Source of the DNA: JBKEHD01 sp046710445
GTDB taxonomy: Bacteria > Pseudomonadota > Alphaproteobacteria > Rickettsiales > Midichloriaceae
Direction of reading: 5' to 3'
NCBI GenBank assembly: GCA_046710445.1
Contig: JBKEHD010000004.1
Span: 1-54,619 of the forward strand
DNA: 54,619 nucleotides
Below, piece after piece: positions 1 to 8,854 of this stretch. The position numbers were made by a program, and so were the translations under genes. Below the pieces are notes generated by a model. It was not told where the DNA came from. It was given only the letters and a program-made list of their open reading frames with translations, and searched no databases. Position 1 is the stretch's first letter. Every line of letters begins with the position of its first letter.

Positions 1-228
1 GATGCCCACAGTAAATGAAGGCAAGAATATTAAAAGCTTAAAAATAGTATCATATAAAATCAATCCACCTGTAATATAGGTATCTGAATAATAATCTATT
101 AGCGACATCAAAGCACCAACAATTATTGAAAATATTATCCATATCCAATATTCTGCCCTTGTTGCTCTACCTTTAAACGAAATATATTGAGTTAAACAGC
201 TTCTAATTGCTCTAAAGATAATTTGCAT
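1..228 (-). CDS. DUF805 family inner-membrane protein (N-terminal fragment)
   Basis: The first 76 codons of a gene that runs off the left edge. The N-terminus carries the hallmark of DUF805 (YhaH/YhaI-like) proteins: a short amphipathic stretch, then FKGRATRAEYW at residues 18-28, followed by a hydrophobic segment (about 27-43) and the start of another near the edge. A GGAG ribosome-binding site lies 8 nt before the ATG. The family consists of small polytopic membrane proteins with no established function. The family call rests on the motif and membrane pattern; the rest of the protein is outside the window. Confidence 0.75.
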   Translation of the reverse strand, partial: MQIIFRAIRSCLTQYISFKGRATRAEYWIWIIFSIIVGALMSLIDYYSDTYITGGLILYDTIFKLLIFLPSFTVGI

Positions 229-505
229 TTTTTATTCTCCACTATTAAGTTTATTTAATTTTAACACAGCCGCACTATAATACTACACTATACCTGCGTT
301 AAATTCTTGAAGAATTCTTGCTACCATCATATTTTCAAAAACGCATTTCTTCAGCTAAAATCTAAATGTTTTGAATATAATATATCTTGTAAAACAACTG
401 AAAAACAATTGCTATGTTATCTTTAAATAACTCGCTTCACTCATATCTAAGCTGGCACTTGGACAAGAAATTCACTGGTGAGAACTAATATACTGGTGTC
501 AGTTT
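229..505. other. Intergenic spacer with no recognised feature
   Basis: This gap lies between the DUF805 gene and the end of lpxB, both on the minus strand. I see no convincing ORF, tRNA or strong terminator. A 7-nt motif (actggtg) occurs twice at 473-479 and 491-497, which may be chance. The promoter of the DUF805 gene presumably lies here. Confidence 0.4.
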
Positions 506-1651
506 TTAGAAATGATTTTTTATTACAGTTGTAATATTCGTTATCTTGCTTTTATTTATTTGATCAAAAAAAGCTTTATATTCCTCGATAAGAACATGTT
601 TCTTTTCTCTAGAATCTAGAAATTTTTGCACAAATTCAAATAAATTTTTTGGATTAAAATCATCTTGTAATAATTCTGGAATTATAGATTTATTCATTAC
701 ATGATTGCATATAGTAACATACTTGATCATCAGTTTTTTCTTAATCAAAGATGCTGTGTATGAATTCATCTTATAAAAAACTATAATTGGTATCATTTTG
801 CTCATTGATTCCAATACGCTAGTACCTGATTTGCATAGAATAAGATCACAAATATTCAATAACTCATTTTTTGTATTTTCATCTGAGGATATAATAACAT
901 TCTTCATGCAAAATCTCTTTTTGATTTCACCCTCTAAATGTTTCAAAGTCGGTATAATGAATGTTATATTTTCTTCTTTATAAAAAGAATTAATCATATT
1001 TATTGTATCAATCAATACTGGGATATGGTATTTCAGTTCATTCAATCTGCTACCAGCTATTATCCCTATTGTTTTTTGCTTTTTTATTTTGTATTTTTCT
1101 TTGATTTCACTCTTATTTTCATCTGTAATAGGCTTCCAATTTTGCAAATGTGGATTACCAACATAGCTACATTTAAGTCCCACTTCATCAAAATATTTCT
1201 TTTCAAATGGAAATAGAAGCAGCATATGATCAAACAGCTTTGCTGTTTTTATTGCTCTTTGAGGGTTATATGCCCAAACCGTGGGAGCAACATAATGTAT
1301 AAATACAGATTTGTTTTTTAAAAATTTTCTAGCGTATTTTACAAAAATAAAATTAAACCCCGGAGAATCTATGGTAATCACCATATCCGGCTTTATTTTT
1401 CTTATATAAACAATGGTTTTGATCAGATAATATATTAATTTCCATATTTTCCCTATGACTTCTACATATCCAGTAATGGAAAGTTCTGACATTGGAAATA
1501 AACTTTGAAATTTTCCAGCATTTTCAATCTTATCTCCGCCTATCCCAAAAAATTTATATGTATTATCCTTATCTTTATCCAGCTCTTTTATTAAATTTGC
1601 ACCAAGTATATCTCCTGAAGCTTCTCCAGCTGATATAAAAATCTTATGCAT
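506..1651 (-). CDS. lpxB: Lipid-A-disaccharide synthase LpxB
   Basis: LpxB condenses UDP-2,3-diacylglucosamine with lipid X to form the disaccharide backbone of lipid A at the cytoplasmic face of the inner membrane (family GT19). The N-terminus MHKIFISAGEASGD is the typical LpxB start, followed by the FFGIGGD and TIDSPGFNF blocks; the C-terminal half has the LCKSGTSVLE donor-binding block. The open frame extends ten codons upstream, but the ATG at 1651 gives the usual N-terminus and overlaps the end of sdhE by 8 bases, suggesting translational coupling. Length (381 aa) is normal. With kdsA, lptA and lptB elsewhere in the window it supports a complete LPS envelope. Confidence 0.95.
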   Translation of the reverse strand: MHKIFISAGEASGDILGANLIKELDKDKDNTYKFFGIGGDKIENAGKFQSLFPMSELSITGYVEVIGKIWKLIYYLIKTIVYIRKIKPDMVITIDSPGFNFIFVKYARKFLKNKSVFIHYVAPTVWAYNPQRAIKTAKLFDHMLLLFPFEKKYFDEVGLKCSYVGNPHLQNWKPITDENKSEIKEKYKIKKQKTIGIIAGSRLNELKYHIPVLIDTINMINSFYKEENITFIIPTLKHLEGEIKKRFCMKNVIISSDENTKNELLNICDLILCKSGTSVLESMSKMIPIIVFYKMNSYTASLIKKKLMIKYVTICNHVMNKSIIPELLQDDFNPKNLFEFVQKFLDSREKKHVLIEEYKAFFDQINKSKITNITTVIKNHF

Positions 1652-1916
1652 CACGGCCTGTAAAATTCCTTTGAAATTCAATTACTCTATCGAGTAAAGT
1701 ACTTTTATATTGCTCTGGAACTTCCTTTTTTTCTGTTACCCAATCGTAAATATCATTGTCTGGGAGATCAAGTAATGCCTCATATTGAATTGTTTCTTCA
1801 AAATCAAGATCTTCTAATGATGCTTTTGAAAAATTTCCCAATATTATATCAAGCTCTTTGCATCCTCTGTGCAAACTTCTATACAAAACCTTTCTCTTTA
1901 TGTCAGTAATATTCAT
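1644..1916 (-). CDS. sdhE: SdhE-type FAD assembly factor (DUF339)
   Basis: A 90-residue protein of the SdhE/Sdh5 family, which promotes covalent attachment of FAD to the succinate dehydrogenase flavoprotein. The family's signature RGxxE motif is RGCKE at residues 17-21, followed by the usual acidic helical region and a DLPDNDIYDWV segment. It overlaps the upstream metG by 4 bases and the downstream lpxB by 8, so the three are one transcriptional unit. Succinate dehydrogenase itself is not in the window. Confidence 0.9.
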   Translation of the reverse strand: MNITDIKRKVLYRSLHRGCKELDIILGNFSKASLEDLDFEETIQYEALLDLPDNDIYDWVTEKKEVPEQYKSTLLDRVIEFQRNFTGRDA

Positions 1917-3418
1917 GCCTTATTCAATTCTATTCTATTAAATATAATGCTTGGCTCATCAATTTCCATTCCATGATTTATCTTACTTGATTCTATAATA
2001 GAAAAATCTCTTTCATTAACATTGAAATAATCCAAAATCTTGCTAGCAGAATCAGGAGTAAATGGCTGCATTACAATACCTATCACTCTAATAACTTCAG
2101 AAAGAACATATAAAACTGTATTCATTCTATCAACATCAGTTTTTTTTAAACGCCATGGAGCTTCAGAATCAATATATGAATTTGCATCTGACACTAATTC
2201 TATTATAGATTCAAGGGATTGCCTCAACATCTGTTGATCTATAAATTTTCTTAATCCCTCTATAGTATTGTATGCCTTAGAAAGAATATCTTTATCTTCA
2301 GACGTATACTGAGAAGGGGCAGGAATTTTTTTATCGCAATTTTTATATATAAAATTGGTAGTTCTATGCATTAAATTACCAAGCTTATTTACTAATTCCG
2401 CATTTACTCTTTCTATAAAAGAAGTCTTTAAAAAATTACCATCATCACCTAAAGTAACCTCTTTTATCAAATAATAACGAAAATAATCTAAACCATAATC
2501 ATTGATCAATTCATATGGATCTATTGTGTTCCCCACTGATTTAGATATTTTTTGCCCTTCATTTGTCCACCATCCATGTGCAAATATCTGATTTGGAACT
2601 GCTAAATCAGCTGCCATTAAAAAGGCTGGCCAATATACAGCGTGAAATCTTAATATATCTTTTCCAACTATATGAAGATTAGCTGGCCAAAATTCTGAAG
2701 ACTCATTACCTAATACAGACATATAATTAAATAATGCATCCATCCATACATAAATTACATGGTCGCTATTATTTGGAACTTTAATACCCCATTTAAATGC
2801 AGTTCTTGAAATTGATAAATCTTGTAACCCAGATTTCACAAATGAAATAACTTCATTTCTTCTGCCAATAGGTTTAATAAATTCTGGATTTTTATCATAA
2901 AACTCCAACAATCTATCTTCCCATTCAGACAATTTAAAGAAATAACTGGACTCCTCAATCCATTCCACATCAGCTCCTGTTGGTGCTTTCCCATCAATCA
3001 ACTCAGAATCAGCATAATATGCTTCATCCCTTATAGAATACCATCCGGCATATTTATCTAAATAGATTTGTTTTTTATCTTCAAGCTTTTTCCAAATATC
3101 TGAAACAAAATTTTTATGCCTCAATTCTGTAGTTCTGATAAAATCATTATTTATAAGATTTAAATCTTTTGATAAATTAATGAAATTTTGCGCTATCTTA
3201 TCAACAAATTTTTGTGGTTCTAAATTTAATTTTTTTGCAGATTTCTCTACTTTTTGTCCATGTTCATCAGTACCAGTGATAAATTTAACATTAAACCCGT
3301 CTAATTTTTTAAATCTAGCAATAACATCTGCAACAATATTTGTGTATGCATGACCTATATGAGGTATATCATTCACGTAATATATTGGTGTAGTAATATA
3401 AAAATTATTTTTAACCAT
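1913..3418 (-). CDS. metG: Methionyl-tRNA synthetase
   Basis: Class I aminoacyl-tRNA synthetase that charges tRNA-Met, 501 aa. The HIGH signature is HIGH at residues 20-23 and the KMSKS loop is KISKS near residue 290; the TGTDEHGQK block also fits MetG. The short form without a C-terminal tRNA-binding domain is usual in alphaproteobacteria. The ATG overlaps the end of the NlpD-like gene by 8 bases, so it sits inside the envelope-gene operon. Confidence 0.97.
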   Translation of the reverse strand: MVKNNFYITTPIYYVNDIPHIGHAYTNIVADVIARFKKLDGFNVKFITGTDEHGQKVEKSAKKLNLEPQKFVDKIAQNFINLSKDLNLINNDFIRTTELRHKNFVSDIWKKLEDKKQIYLDKYAGWYSIRDEAYYADSELIDGKAPTGADVEWIEESSYFFKLSEWEDRLLEFYDKNPEFIKPIGRRNEVISFVKSGLQDLSISRTAFKWGIKVPNNSDHVIYVWMDALFNYMSVLGNESSEFWPANLHIVGKDILRFHAVYWPAFLMAADLAVPNQIFAHGWWTNEGQKISKSVGNTIDPYELINDYGLDYFRYYLIKEVTLGDDGNFLKTSFIERVNAELVNKLGNLMHRTTNFIYKNCDKKIPAPSQYTSEDKDILSKAYNTIEGLRKFIDQQMLRQSLESIIELVSDANSYIDSEAPWRLKKTDVDRMNTVLYVLSEVIRVIGIVMQPFTPDSASKILDYFNVNERDFSIIESSKINHGMEIDEPSIIFNRIELNKA

Positions 3419-4424
3419 CAGGATTTATTATATGATTTCCTTTTTTCATAGAAAATTGAAGCTGTGGTGCAGTAACATCACCAGATTTTCCAATAGTTGC
3501 TATCTGTGTGCCTTGATTTACCATCTGCCCTTTTTTAACCATTATTTTATCATTGTGAGCATAGGCTGTTAGATATCCATTGTTATGCTTCAATACTACA
3601 AAATTACCATACCCCTCTTGCTTTCCAATATAAACAACCTCGCCTCTTGCAGCAGCTTTCACTGGAGTTCCTATTTTTCCAGCTATATTAATTCCTTCAT
3701 TAAATTTTCCGTTATTTTCTCCATATTTCTTTATAATTTTACCCTGAATTGGCCATACAAATCCTTTAATATTTCCAGGACTTTTGTTTTTATAAAATCC
3801 TTCAGGCGCTTTATTGATTGCTACAGAATTTTCTACCGTTAAATATCCTTTTTTTACTGCATCAACATTAGATTCATCTTCTTTTTTCTCATCCTCTTTT
3901 AACAAATCTTCGTTGTTAGGTTCATTTTTATTATCTAACTCCATTTCATCAGAAGATACTTCTATGTTATCAAATTCTACATGCTTATAATCAGATTGCT
4001 TCTCTTCAAATTTCATTTGTGTATTTGGTATTCTCAAATAATCACCAGCATAAATTTCAGATTTTGGAAATAGTCCATTTTCCTCAGCTAAAACTTTAAT
4101 ATCTATATCATGAACCCTACCAATACTTGTCAATGTATCACCTTCTTTAATTGTATAATAATTTCCCATAGGAATTTTCAAAATCTGACCAATCCTAACA
4201 TTATTATATGAATCTAATGAATTAACCCTTTCAATCTCCTTTATAGGAATATTATATTTATATGCTAATCCGCTTATTGTTTCACCACTACGTAATGTTA
4301 CAAATAATACCTGCCCTTCCTTTCCATAAAAAACAGATTGATTATTTTCAATAAGTGCAGAGTATTTTTCAGAATTACACCCAGTAATACTCAAAAATAA
4401 AAATATATATATGTAATTTTTCAT
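3411..4424 (-). CDS. NlpD-like LysM/degenerate-M23 lipoprotein
   Basis: A 337-aa predicted outer-membrane lipoprotein. A short signal peptide ends in the lipobox LSITGC (Cys16). Two LysM repeats follow (about residues 41-85 and 90-133), then a low-complexity acidic stretch rich in E, D and N, and a C-terminal M23 (LytM) fold at about 225-337. The M23 zinc ligands are missing: the first His/Asp motif reads NEGIN and the HxH motif is replaced by QLQ. This matches NlpD/EnvC proteins, which do not cut peptidoglycan but activate amidases at the septum. The protein stops right after the conserved INP, slightly shorter than usual. It lies directly downstream of the M23 gene at 4434-5816, which retains its zinc ligands. 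Confidence 0.85.
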   Translation of the reverse strand: MKNYIYIFLFLSITGCNSEKYSALIENNQSVFYGKEGQVLFVTLRSGETISGLAYKYNIPIKEIERVNSLDSYNNVRIGQILKIPMGNYYTIKEGDTLTSIGRVHDIDIKVLAEENGLFPKSEIYAGDYLRIPNTQMKFEEKQSDYKHVEFDNIEVSSDEMELDNKNEPNNEDLLKEDEKKEDESNVDAVKKGYLTVENSVAINKAPEGFYKNKSPGNIKGFVWPIQGKIIKKYGENNGKFNEGINIAGKIGTPVKAAARGEVVYIGKQEGYGNFVVLKHNNGYLTAYAHNDKIMVKKGQMVNQGTQIATIGKSGDVTAPQLQFSMKKGNHIINPDG

Positions 4425-4433
4425 AGCAATTAA

Positions 4434-5816
4434 TTATTTCACACTAGCTAACATTAATTTGGATTCTTTATCAACCAATTTATCTACAACCTTTTTCTGT
4501 TTATTAAAAGCCACAAATGTTTTACCATCTAATTTATTATTCACATTAAATTTCAATTTAAGTGGATTTACAGGCTTACCAAAATACCTAACTTCATAAT
4601 GTAGATGTGCACTTGTTGACATACCTGTATTTCCTACATACCCGATTATATCATTAGCCTTTATAATTTGTCCTTTCTTAATACCAGGTTTGAATTTGCT
4701 CATATGTGCATATAAACTGGAATATTCATGATTATGTTTAATTACTATATAATTACCATATCCAAACGCCTTATGTGCCAGCTGAACAACACCACTTGCC
4801 ACAGCTTTTATAGGAGTTCCTTTTCTTGCTGCAAAATCAACCCCCTTATGCATTTTTTTATATTTCAAAATGGGATGCATTCTCATACCAAATCCAGAAC
4901 TGATTCTTGCACCAGGAATTGGTTTATTAAAAAATGTTTTGCCTAAACTACGTCCATCAGAATAAAAATATCCATTTACTATTCCAGTTTTTGGATCTTC
5001 ATACTTATATATCTTCATCTCATTTTCGCCAGAATTTAAAGAAGCATATGTAAGCTTTGGTTTCCCAATAACCTTACCTGATTCATCTTCTTTAACATCA
5101 TATAAAATTTTAAATTTAGTCCCATTCTTTATCTCTTTTTTTAAATCCACTTCTTTTTTTAAAACATTTATATACTCCATAACAACATGGGTTGGAGCCC
5201 CTGCTTTTAAAGCACTTGTATATATACTTTCTTTAATATTACCCTCTACAAATTTACTTTTAGAATTTGTGATTTGTTCCTTTATTTTAAAATTACAAAT
5301 ATTTTTATCATTATCGCATACTCCGTATACAACTTTATTATCAAAATATATTTCTAATTGATGTGGTATCTCTCATAATTTTATTTTATTTCCTTCTTTT
5401 CCATTAAAGATAAATCTAACTTCTTTTCCAACATTTAAATTTTTTAAATTATATACCTTACTTATTCCCTTTGACATATTGTGTGCATCAGAATAGCTGA
5501 TTCCAAAAGAGGTCAAGATTTTTATCAAAGTATCCCCTGATCTAACTACATATTTAGTGTCAGATGGAATATAATTTACTTCATCAAAAATATCCTCAAG
5601 AACATTATTTTGATCTGCAATAGGCTGTTCAATCACAGCTTTGGAAAATATATCTGTCCCATATGAATTTTTGTCCAAATTCACATCACTATAAATTCCT
5701 AAGAAAAATGTAAAAAATATGGTTACCATAGAAACACAAAATAAAATAAAATTCACCTTCTCAACTCTTTTATTAGTCAAAAAACCCACTGTCATAGACT
5801 TTATAAAATTCTCCAT
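4434..5816 (-). pseudogene. MepM-like M23 endopeptidase interrupted by an in-frame TGA
   Basis: The intact product would be about 460 aa. It has an N-terminal membrane anchor (about residues 22-42), an OapA/LysM-like domain (VRSGDTL at about 91-97), a linker domain, and an active-type M23 domain with zinc ligands HKGVD and HLH. A TGA at 5373-5375 divides it into a 147-codon front part and a remainder. Reading on past the TGA the frame stays open with family-like sequence (for example SALKAGAPTHVVMEYIN), so this is a point nonsense change and not a frameshift. The first Met after the stop (5180) lies inside the linker domain, has no clear ribosome-binding site and lacks the anchor. M23 endopeptidases of this type cleave cross-links between peptidoglycan strands. 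Whether an active enzyme is made is open. Confidence 0.85.
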
Positions 5817-5880
5817 ATACCGAGTTATACACTATTTCTTATTTATTTTCAATAAAACTTAAGGATGTTATCAATATATG

Positions 5881-6603
5881 TTAATACGTCTTTTCAAAAT
5901 TTTTTCCTAAATATATATCTTTAACAAGTTTGTTTTTTACTATATTAGCTCTACTATCACACGCAATCACTTCACCGTCATACATTATATATGCTCTATC
6001 AATAAGCGATAAGGCTTCTTTTACATTATGATCAGTTATTAGTATGCCTATTTTTTTCTTCTTTAATTTTAGTATTATCTCTATTAAATTATCTATAGCT
6101 ATAGGATCTATTCCAGCCAAAGGTTCATCAAGCAATATATATTTTGGATTCATAGCATAACATCTAGCGATTTCCAATCTCCTTCTTTCACCTCCTGAAA
6201 GAGAAATACTTAAGGAGAATTTCAAATGCTCAATTGAAAAAAGAACTAATATCTCCTCCAACAGTTGCTCCCTCTTAGAAGTACTTTTCTCTATTATTTC
6301 TAAAACAGTCATAATATTTTCTCCAACTGTCATACTTTTGAAAATAGAAATTTCTTGAGGCAAATATGCGATCCCTAACTTAGCTCTATATGGCAATGAC
6401 ATATTTGTAATATTTGATCCATTTAAGAAAATACTCCCTCTATCTGGTTTTATTAATCCAGATATCATATAAAAAGTCGTACTTTTTCCAGCTCCGTTTG
6501 GACCTAATAGCCCAATAATCTCCGAACTATTGACTGTTATATTTACTTTTTTAACAACCCTTCTTTTGGAATAAAATTTACATATATTTTCTGCAACTAA
6601 CAT
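5881..6603 (-). CDS. lptB: LPS export ABC transporter ATPase LptB
   Basis: ATP-binding subunit of the LptB2FG complex that pulls LPS out of the inner membrane. Walker A is GPNGAGKST at residues 34-42, the ABC signature is LSGGERRR near 135, and Walker B is ILLDEPLAGIDP, the LptB form of the motif. The length (240 aa) is typical. It begins 4 bases after the end of lptA, so the two genes are cotranscribed. LptC and the membrane subunits LptF/G are not in the window. Confidence 0.96.
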   Translation of the reverse strand: MLVAENICKFYSKRRVVKKVNITVNSSEIIGLLGPNGAGKSTTFYMISGLIKPDRGSIFLNGSNITNMSLPYRAKLGIAYLPQEISIFKSMTVGENIMTVLEIIEKSTSKREQLLEEILVLFSIEHLKFSLSISLSGGERRRLEIARCYAMNPKYILLDEPLAGIDPIAIDNLIEIILKLKKKKIGILITDHNVKEALSLIDRAYIMYDGEVIACDSRANIVKNKLVKDIYLGKNFEKTY

Positions 6604-6607
6604 ATTT

Positions 6608-7078
6608 TTATTTCTTCAAATTAGAATTAAATTTTGCTTTCACCCTTCTTTTTTTATTTGCATCAGTATGCTTACCAACTAATTGAACTTGTTTAGTTTT
6701 AATATTATAAATTAATTTATCTGCAATAATTTCATTGGAATTTTGTAATAATCTAACATCTCCACTTAAAATGACAGATGATTTACTCATTATATATTCC
6801 GCCATATCACCTTTTGCTATCTGATCTGCAAATTTTATCTTTACATTATTTGAGAATTTTGCAACATCAATTGTTTCTTCTTTAAACACAACAATTAACT
6901 TATCTGCATATATTCGTAAATCTCCAGATTTCATAACAATATCATCAAGAAATTCTGCTCTATTTTCATCAAAAAATACTTTAAGAGTTTTTGATTCAAT
7001 TTCAACATCATTTCCAATGTCTAATGCTAAACAAATATAAGGTAAAGTAACAAAAATTAAACTTAATAAAAATCTCAT
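6608..7078 (-). CDS. lptA: Periplasmic LPS transport protein LptA (OstA family)
   Basis: A 156-aa protein with a Sec signal peptide (hydrophobic residues 3-18, cleavage near CLA-LD) and an OstA/LptA beta-jellyroll. LptA forms the periplasmic bridge that carries LPS from LptBFGC to LptD. Repeating beta-strand blocks such as AEFLDDIVMKSGDLRIYADKL and VILSGDVRLLQ are characteristic. It lies directly upstream of lptB. Its ATG starts about 18 nt after the mature 3' end of the RNase P RNA gene, on the same strand. Confidence 0.88.
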   Translation of the reverse strand: MRFLLSLIFVTLPYICLALDIGNDVEIESKTLKVFFDENRAEFLDDIVMKSGDLRIYADKLIVVFKEETIDVAKFSNNVKIKFADQIAKGDMAEYIMSKSSVILSGDVRLLQNSNEIIADKLIYNIKTKQVQLVGKHTDANKKRRVKAKFNSNLKK

Positions 7079-7095
7079 ATTTTTTTATATTAAAA

Positions 7096-7452
7096 TAGTA
7101 GGTAGCTTATAAGCCGGGTTCTGTAGATAAATACATATCCGATGGCTATTCATCTTAGATTAATGTTACCATCAACCTTTAGCGACCTACCCGTGTTTTA
7201 ACTTGGAATTAAGTTATAATTCACACTTCTTGGTCTTGCTTCTAGAGGGGTTTACCATGCACTTTTTATTACTAAAAAGCCGGTGAGCTCTTACCTCACC
7301 TTTTCACCCTTACCTAAAAATATAGGCGGTATATTTTCTGCTGCACTTTCCCTGAAGTTCCCTTCGCTGGGTGTTATCCAACTCTATAATTCCATGAAGC
7401 CCGGACTTTCCTCTATTATATAAAATAACAGCAGCCATCCTGCTACCTACAA
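7096..7452 (-). ncRNA. rnpB: RNase P RNA (M1 RNA)
   Basis: Catalytic RNA that removes 5' leaders from tRNA precursors. The minus strand carries the universally conserved blocks: AGAGGAAAGUCCGGGCU near the 5' end, GGGAAAGUGCAGCAGAAA in the middle, GGUGAGGUAAGAGCUCACCG, and ACAGAACCCGGCUUAUA near the 3' end. The P1 helix closes perfectly: GUAGGUAGC (7450 to 7442) pairs with GCUACCUAC (7106 to 7098), which defines the ends to within a few bases and gives about 355 nt. cysS lies upstream and lptA downstream on the same strand, with no obvious terminator before lptA. Confidence 0.95.
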
Positions 7453-7528
7453 CAGAAAGATAGAGCAAATTCCACAAAAAATCCATATAATTATTTCATT
7501 TCCAAAATTTGGCACGATAGCACAAAAA

Positions 7529-8851
7529 TTACATTGGTGATTTTTTCAGTATTTTATATCCCTCTTTCGTATCCAAAATATCATACCCTAAATCACTTAT
7601 CTCTTGACGCTTTTTATCAGATTCTTCCCATAATTTTTTTTCTTTCAATGCCATTCTCTCTTCAGCAAGAATTTTTATATTATTATCAATACCACACTCA
7701 TCTTTCATATTAATTTTTAAACCCAAAAAATCACAACAAGCTATAAGCTCATCAACTTTATTATCATCAGATAATTTATGAAGGTAAGATAAGGCCAAAG
7801 GAGTGTTCAAATCATCATACAGATATACCAAAAATTCTTTAGGCACTTTGACATTAGCAATTTTTGATTTTTGCAGCGTATTCCTAAATTTTTCGATGCT
7901 TTTCTTTGCATCATTTAATGCTTTTTGATTATAATCTAATGGTTTTCTATAATGCGTCGTAAGATAAAAATATCTCAGGACTGATCCGTCTATATCTTTT
8001 TCCACCAAATCATTGACCGTGGTAAAATTACCTGCACTTTTACTCATTTTCTCGCCATTAATAGTCAAAAACCCATTATGAATCCAATATTTGGCAAATT
8101 TATTATTTTCAGATTCACATTTACTTTGAGCAACTTCATTTTCATGATGTGGGAATATTAAATCAGCTCCACCTCCATGAATATCAAACTCATCTCCCAA
8201 ATATTTTTTGCTCATAGCAGAGCATTCTATATGCCAACCAGGTCTCCCATTTCCCCATGGACTTTCAAAACTCATTTTTTCATGAGACTTAGCTGGTTTC
8301 CAAAGAACGAAATCTAAAGGATCCTTTTTGTATTCTGAAACCTCAATCCTAGCTCCACTATTAAGTTTTTCAATATTTCTGTTTGATAATTCTCCATAAT
8401 TTTGAAAACTTTTAACATCAAAATATACGTGACCATTACTTATGTAAGCATGTGATCTTTCTATTAATTTTTTTATCATCTCAATCATTTCAGAAATTGT
8501 CTCAGTTGCCCTTGGTTCATAAGTAGGTTTCAGGCAACTCAAATATTCTAAATCTTTATGAAAAAAATTTATCATTTGATTGGTGATACTATTAATACTT
8601 AACCCTGTATCATTTGATTTATTAAGTATTTTATCATCTACATCAGTTATATTTCTAACATATGTAACATTCTCATATGAAGACTTAAGCACCCTAAACA
8701 ACACGTCAAAAGCTACTGACGATCTTGCATTTCCTAAATGAGCTCTATCATATACTGTGGGACCACAAACATATAATTTTATATTTGATTCATCAATAGG
8801 GATAAATTCTTCTTTTTTATTTGTACCACTATTGTTAAAAAAGATTTTCAA
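7529..8851 (-). CDS. cysS: Cysteinyl-tRNA synthetase
   Basis: Class I synthetase that charges tRNA-Cys, 440 aa. The zinc site includes Cys29 in CGPTVYD and the WHIECSAM and HHENE blocks; the HIGH motif is HLGN (residues 38-41) and the KMSKS loop is intact in GEKMSKSAGN. It starts 3 bases after the lpd stop codon, so it is probably read through from the suc-lpd operon. Confidence 0.97.
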   Translation of the reverse strand: MKIFFNNSGTNKKEEFIPIDESNIKLYVCGPTVYDRAHLGNARSSVAFDVLFRVLKSSYENVTYVRNITDVDDKILNKSNDTGLSINSITNQMINFFHKDLEYLSCLKPTYEPRATETISEMIEMIKKLIERSHAYISNGHVYFDVKSFQNYGELSNRNIEKLNSGARIEVSEYKKDPLDFVLWKPAKSHEKMSFESPWGNGRPGWHIECSAMSKKYLGDEFDIHGGGADLIFPHHENEVAQSKCESENNKFAKYWIHNGFLTINGEKMSKSAGNFTTVNDLVEKDIDGSVLRYFYLTTHYRKPLDYNQKALNDAKKSIEKFRNTLQKSKIANVKVPKEFLVYLYDDLNTPLALSYLHKLSDDNKVDELIACCDFLGLKINMKDECGIDNNIKILAEERMALKEKKLWEESDKKRQEISDLGYDILDTKEGYKILKKSPM

Positions 8852-8854
8852 TTT

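Noticed and set aside
4425..4436. M23 peptidase and NlpD-like gene in one frame, three codons apart, as a possible interrupted fusion
   Set aside because: The downstream protein begins with its own lipoprotein signal peptide, so the stop is a normal gene end.
5373..5375. TGA read as Trp (code change)
   Set aside because: TGA ends several complete genes here (rluD, GTA tail gene, ileS, SDR), and Trp is encoded by TGG in the same genes.
7096..7452. tmRNA or tRNA in the gap between cysS and lptA
   Set aside because: The conserved blocks and the closing P1 helix identify RNase P RNA, and no tRNA-like end or tag ORF is present.
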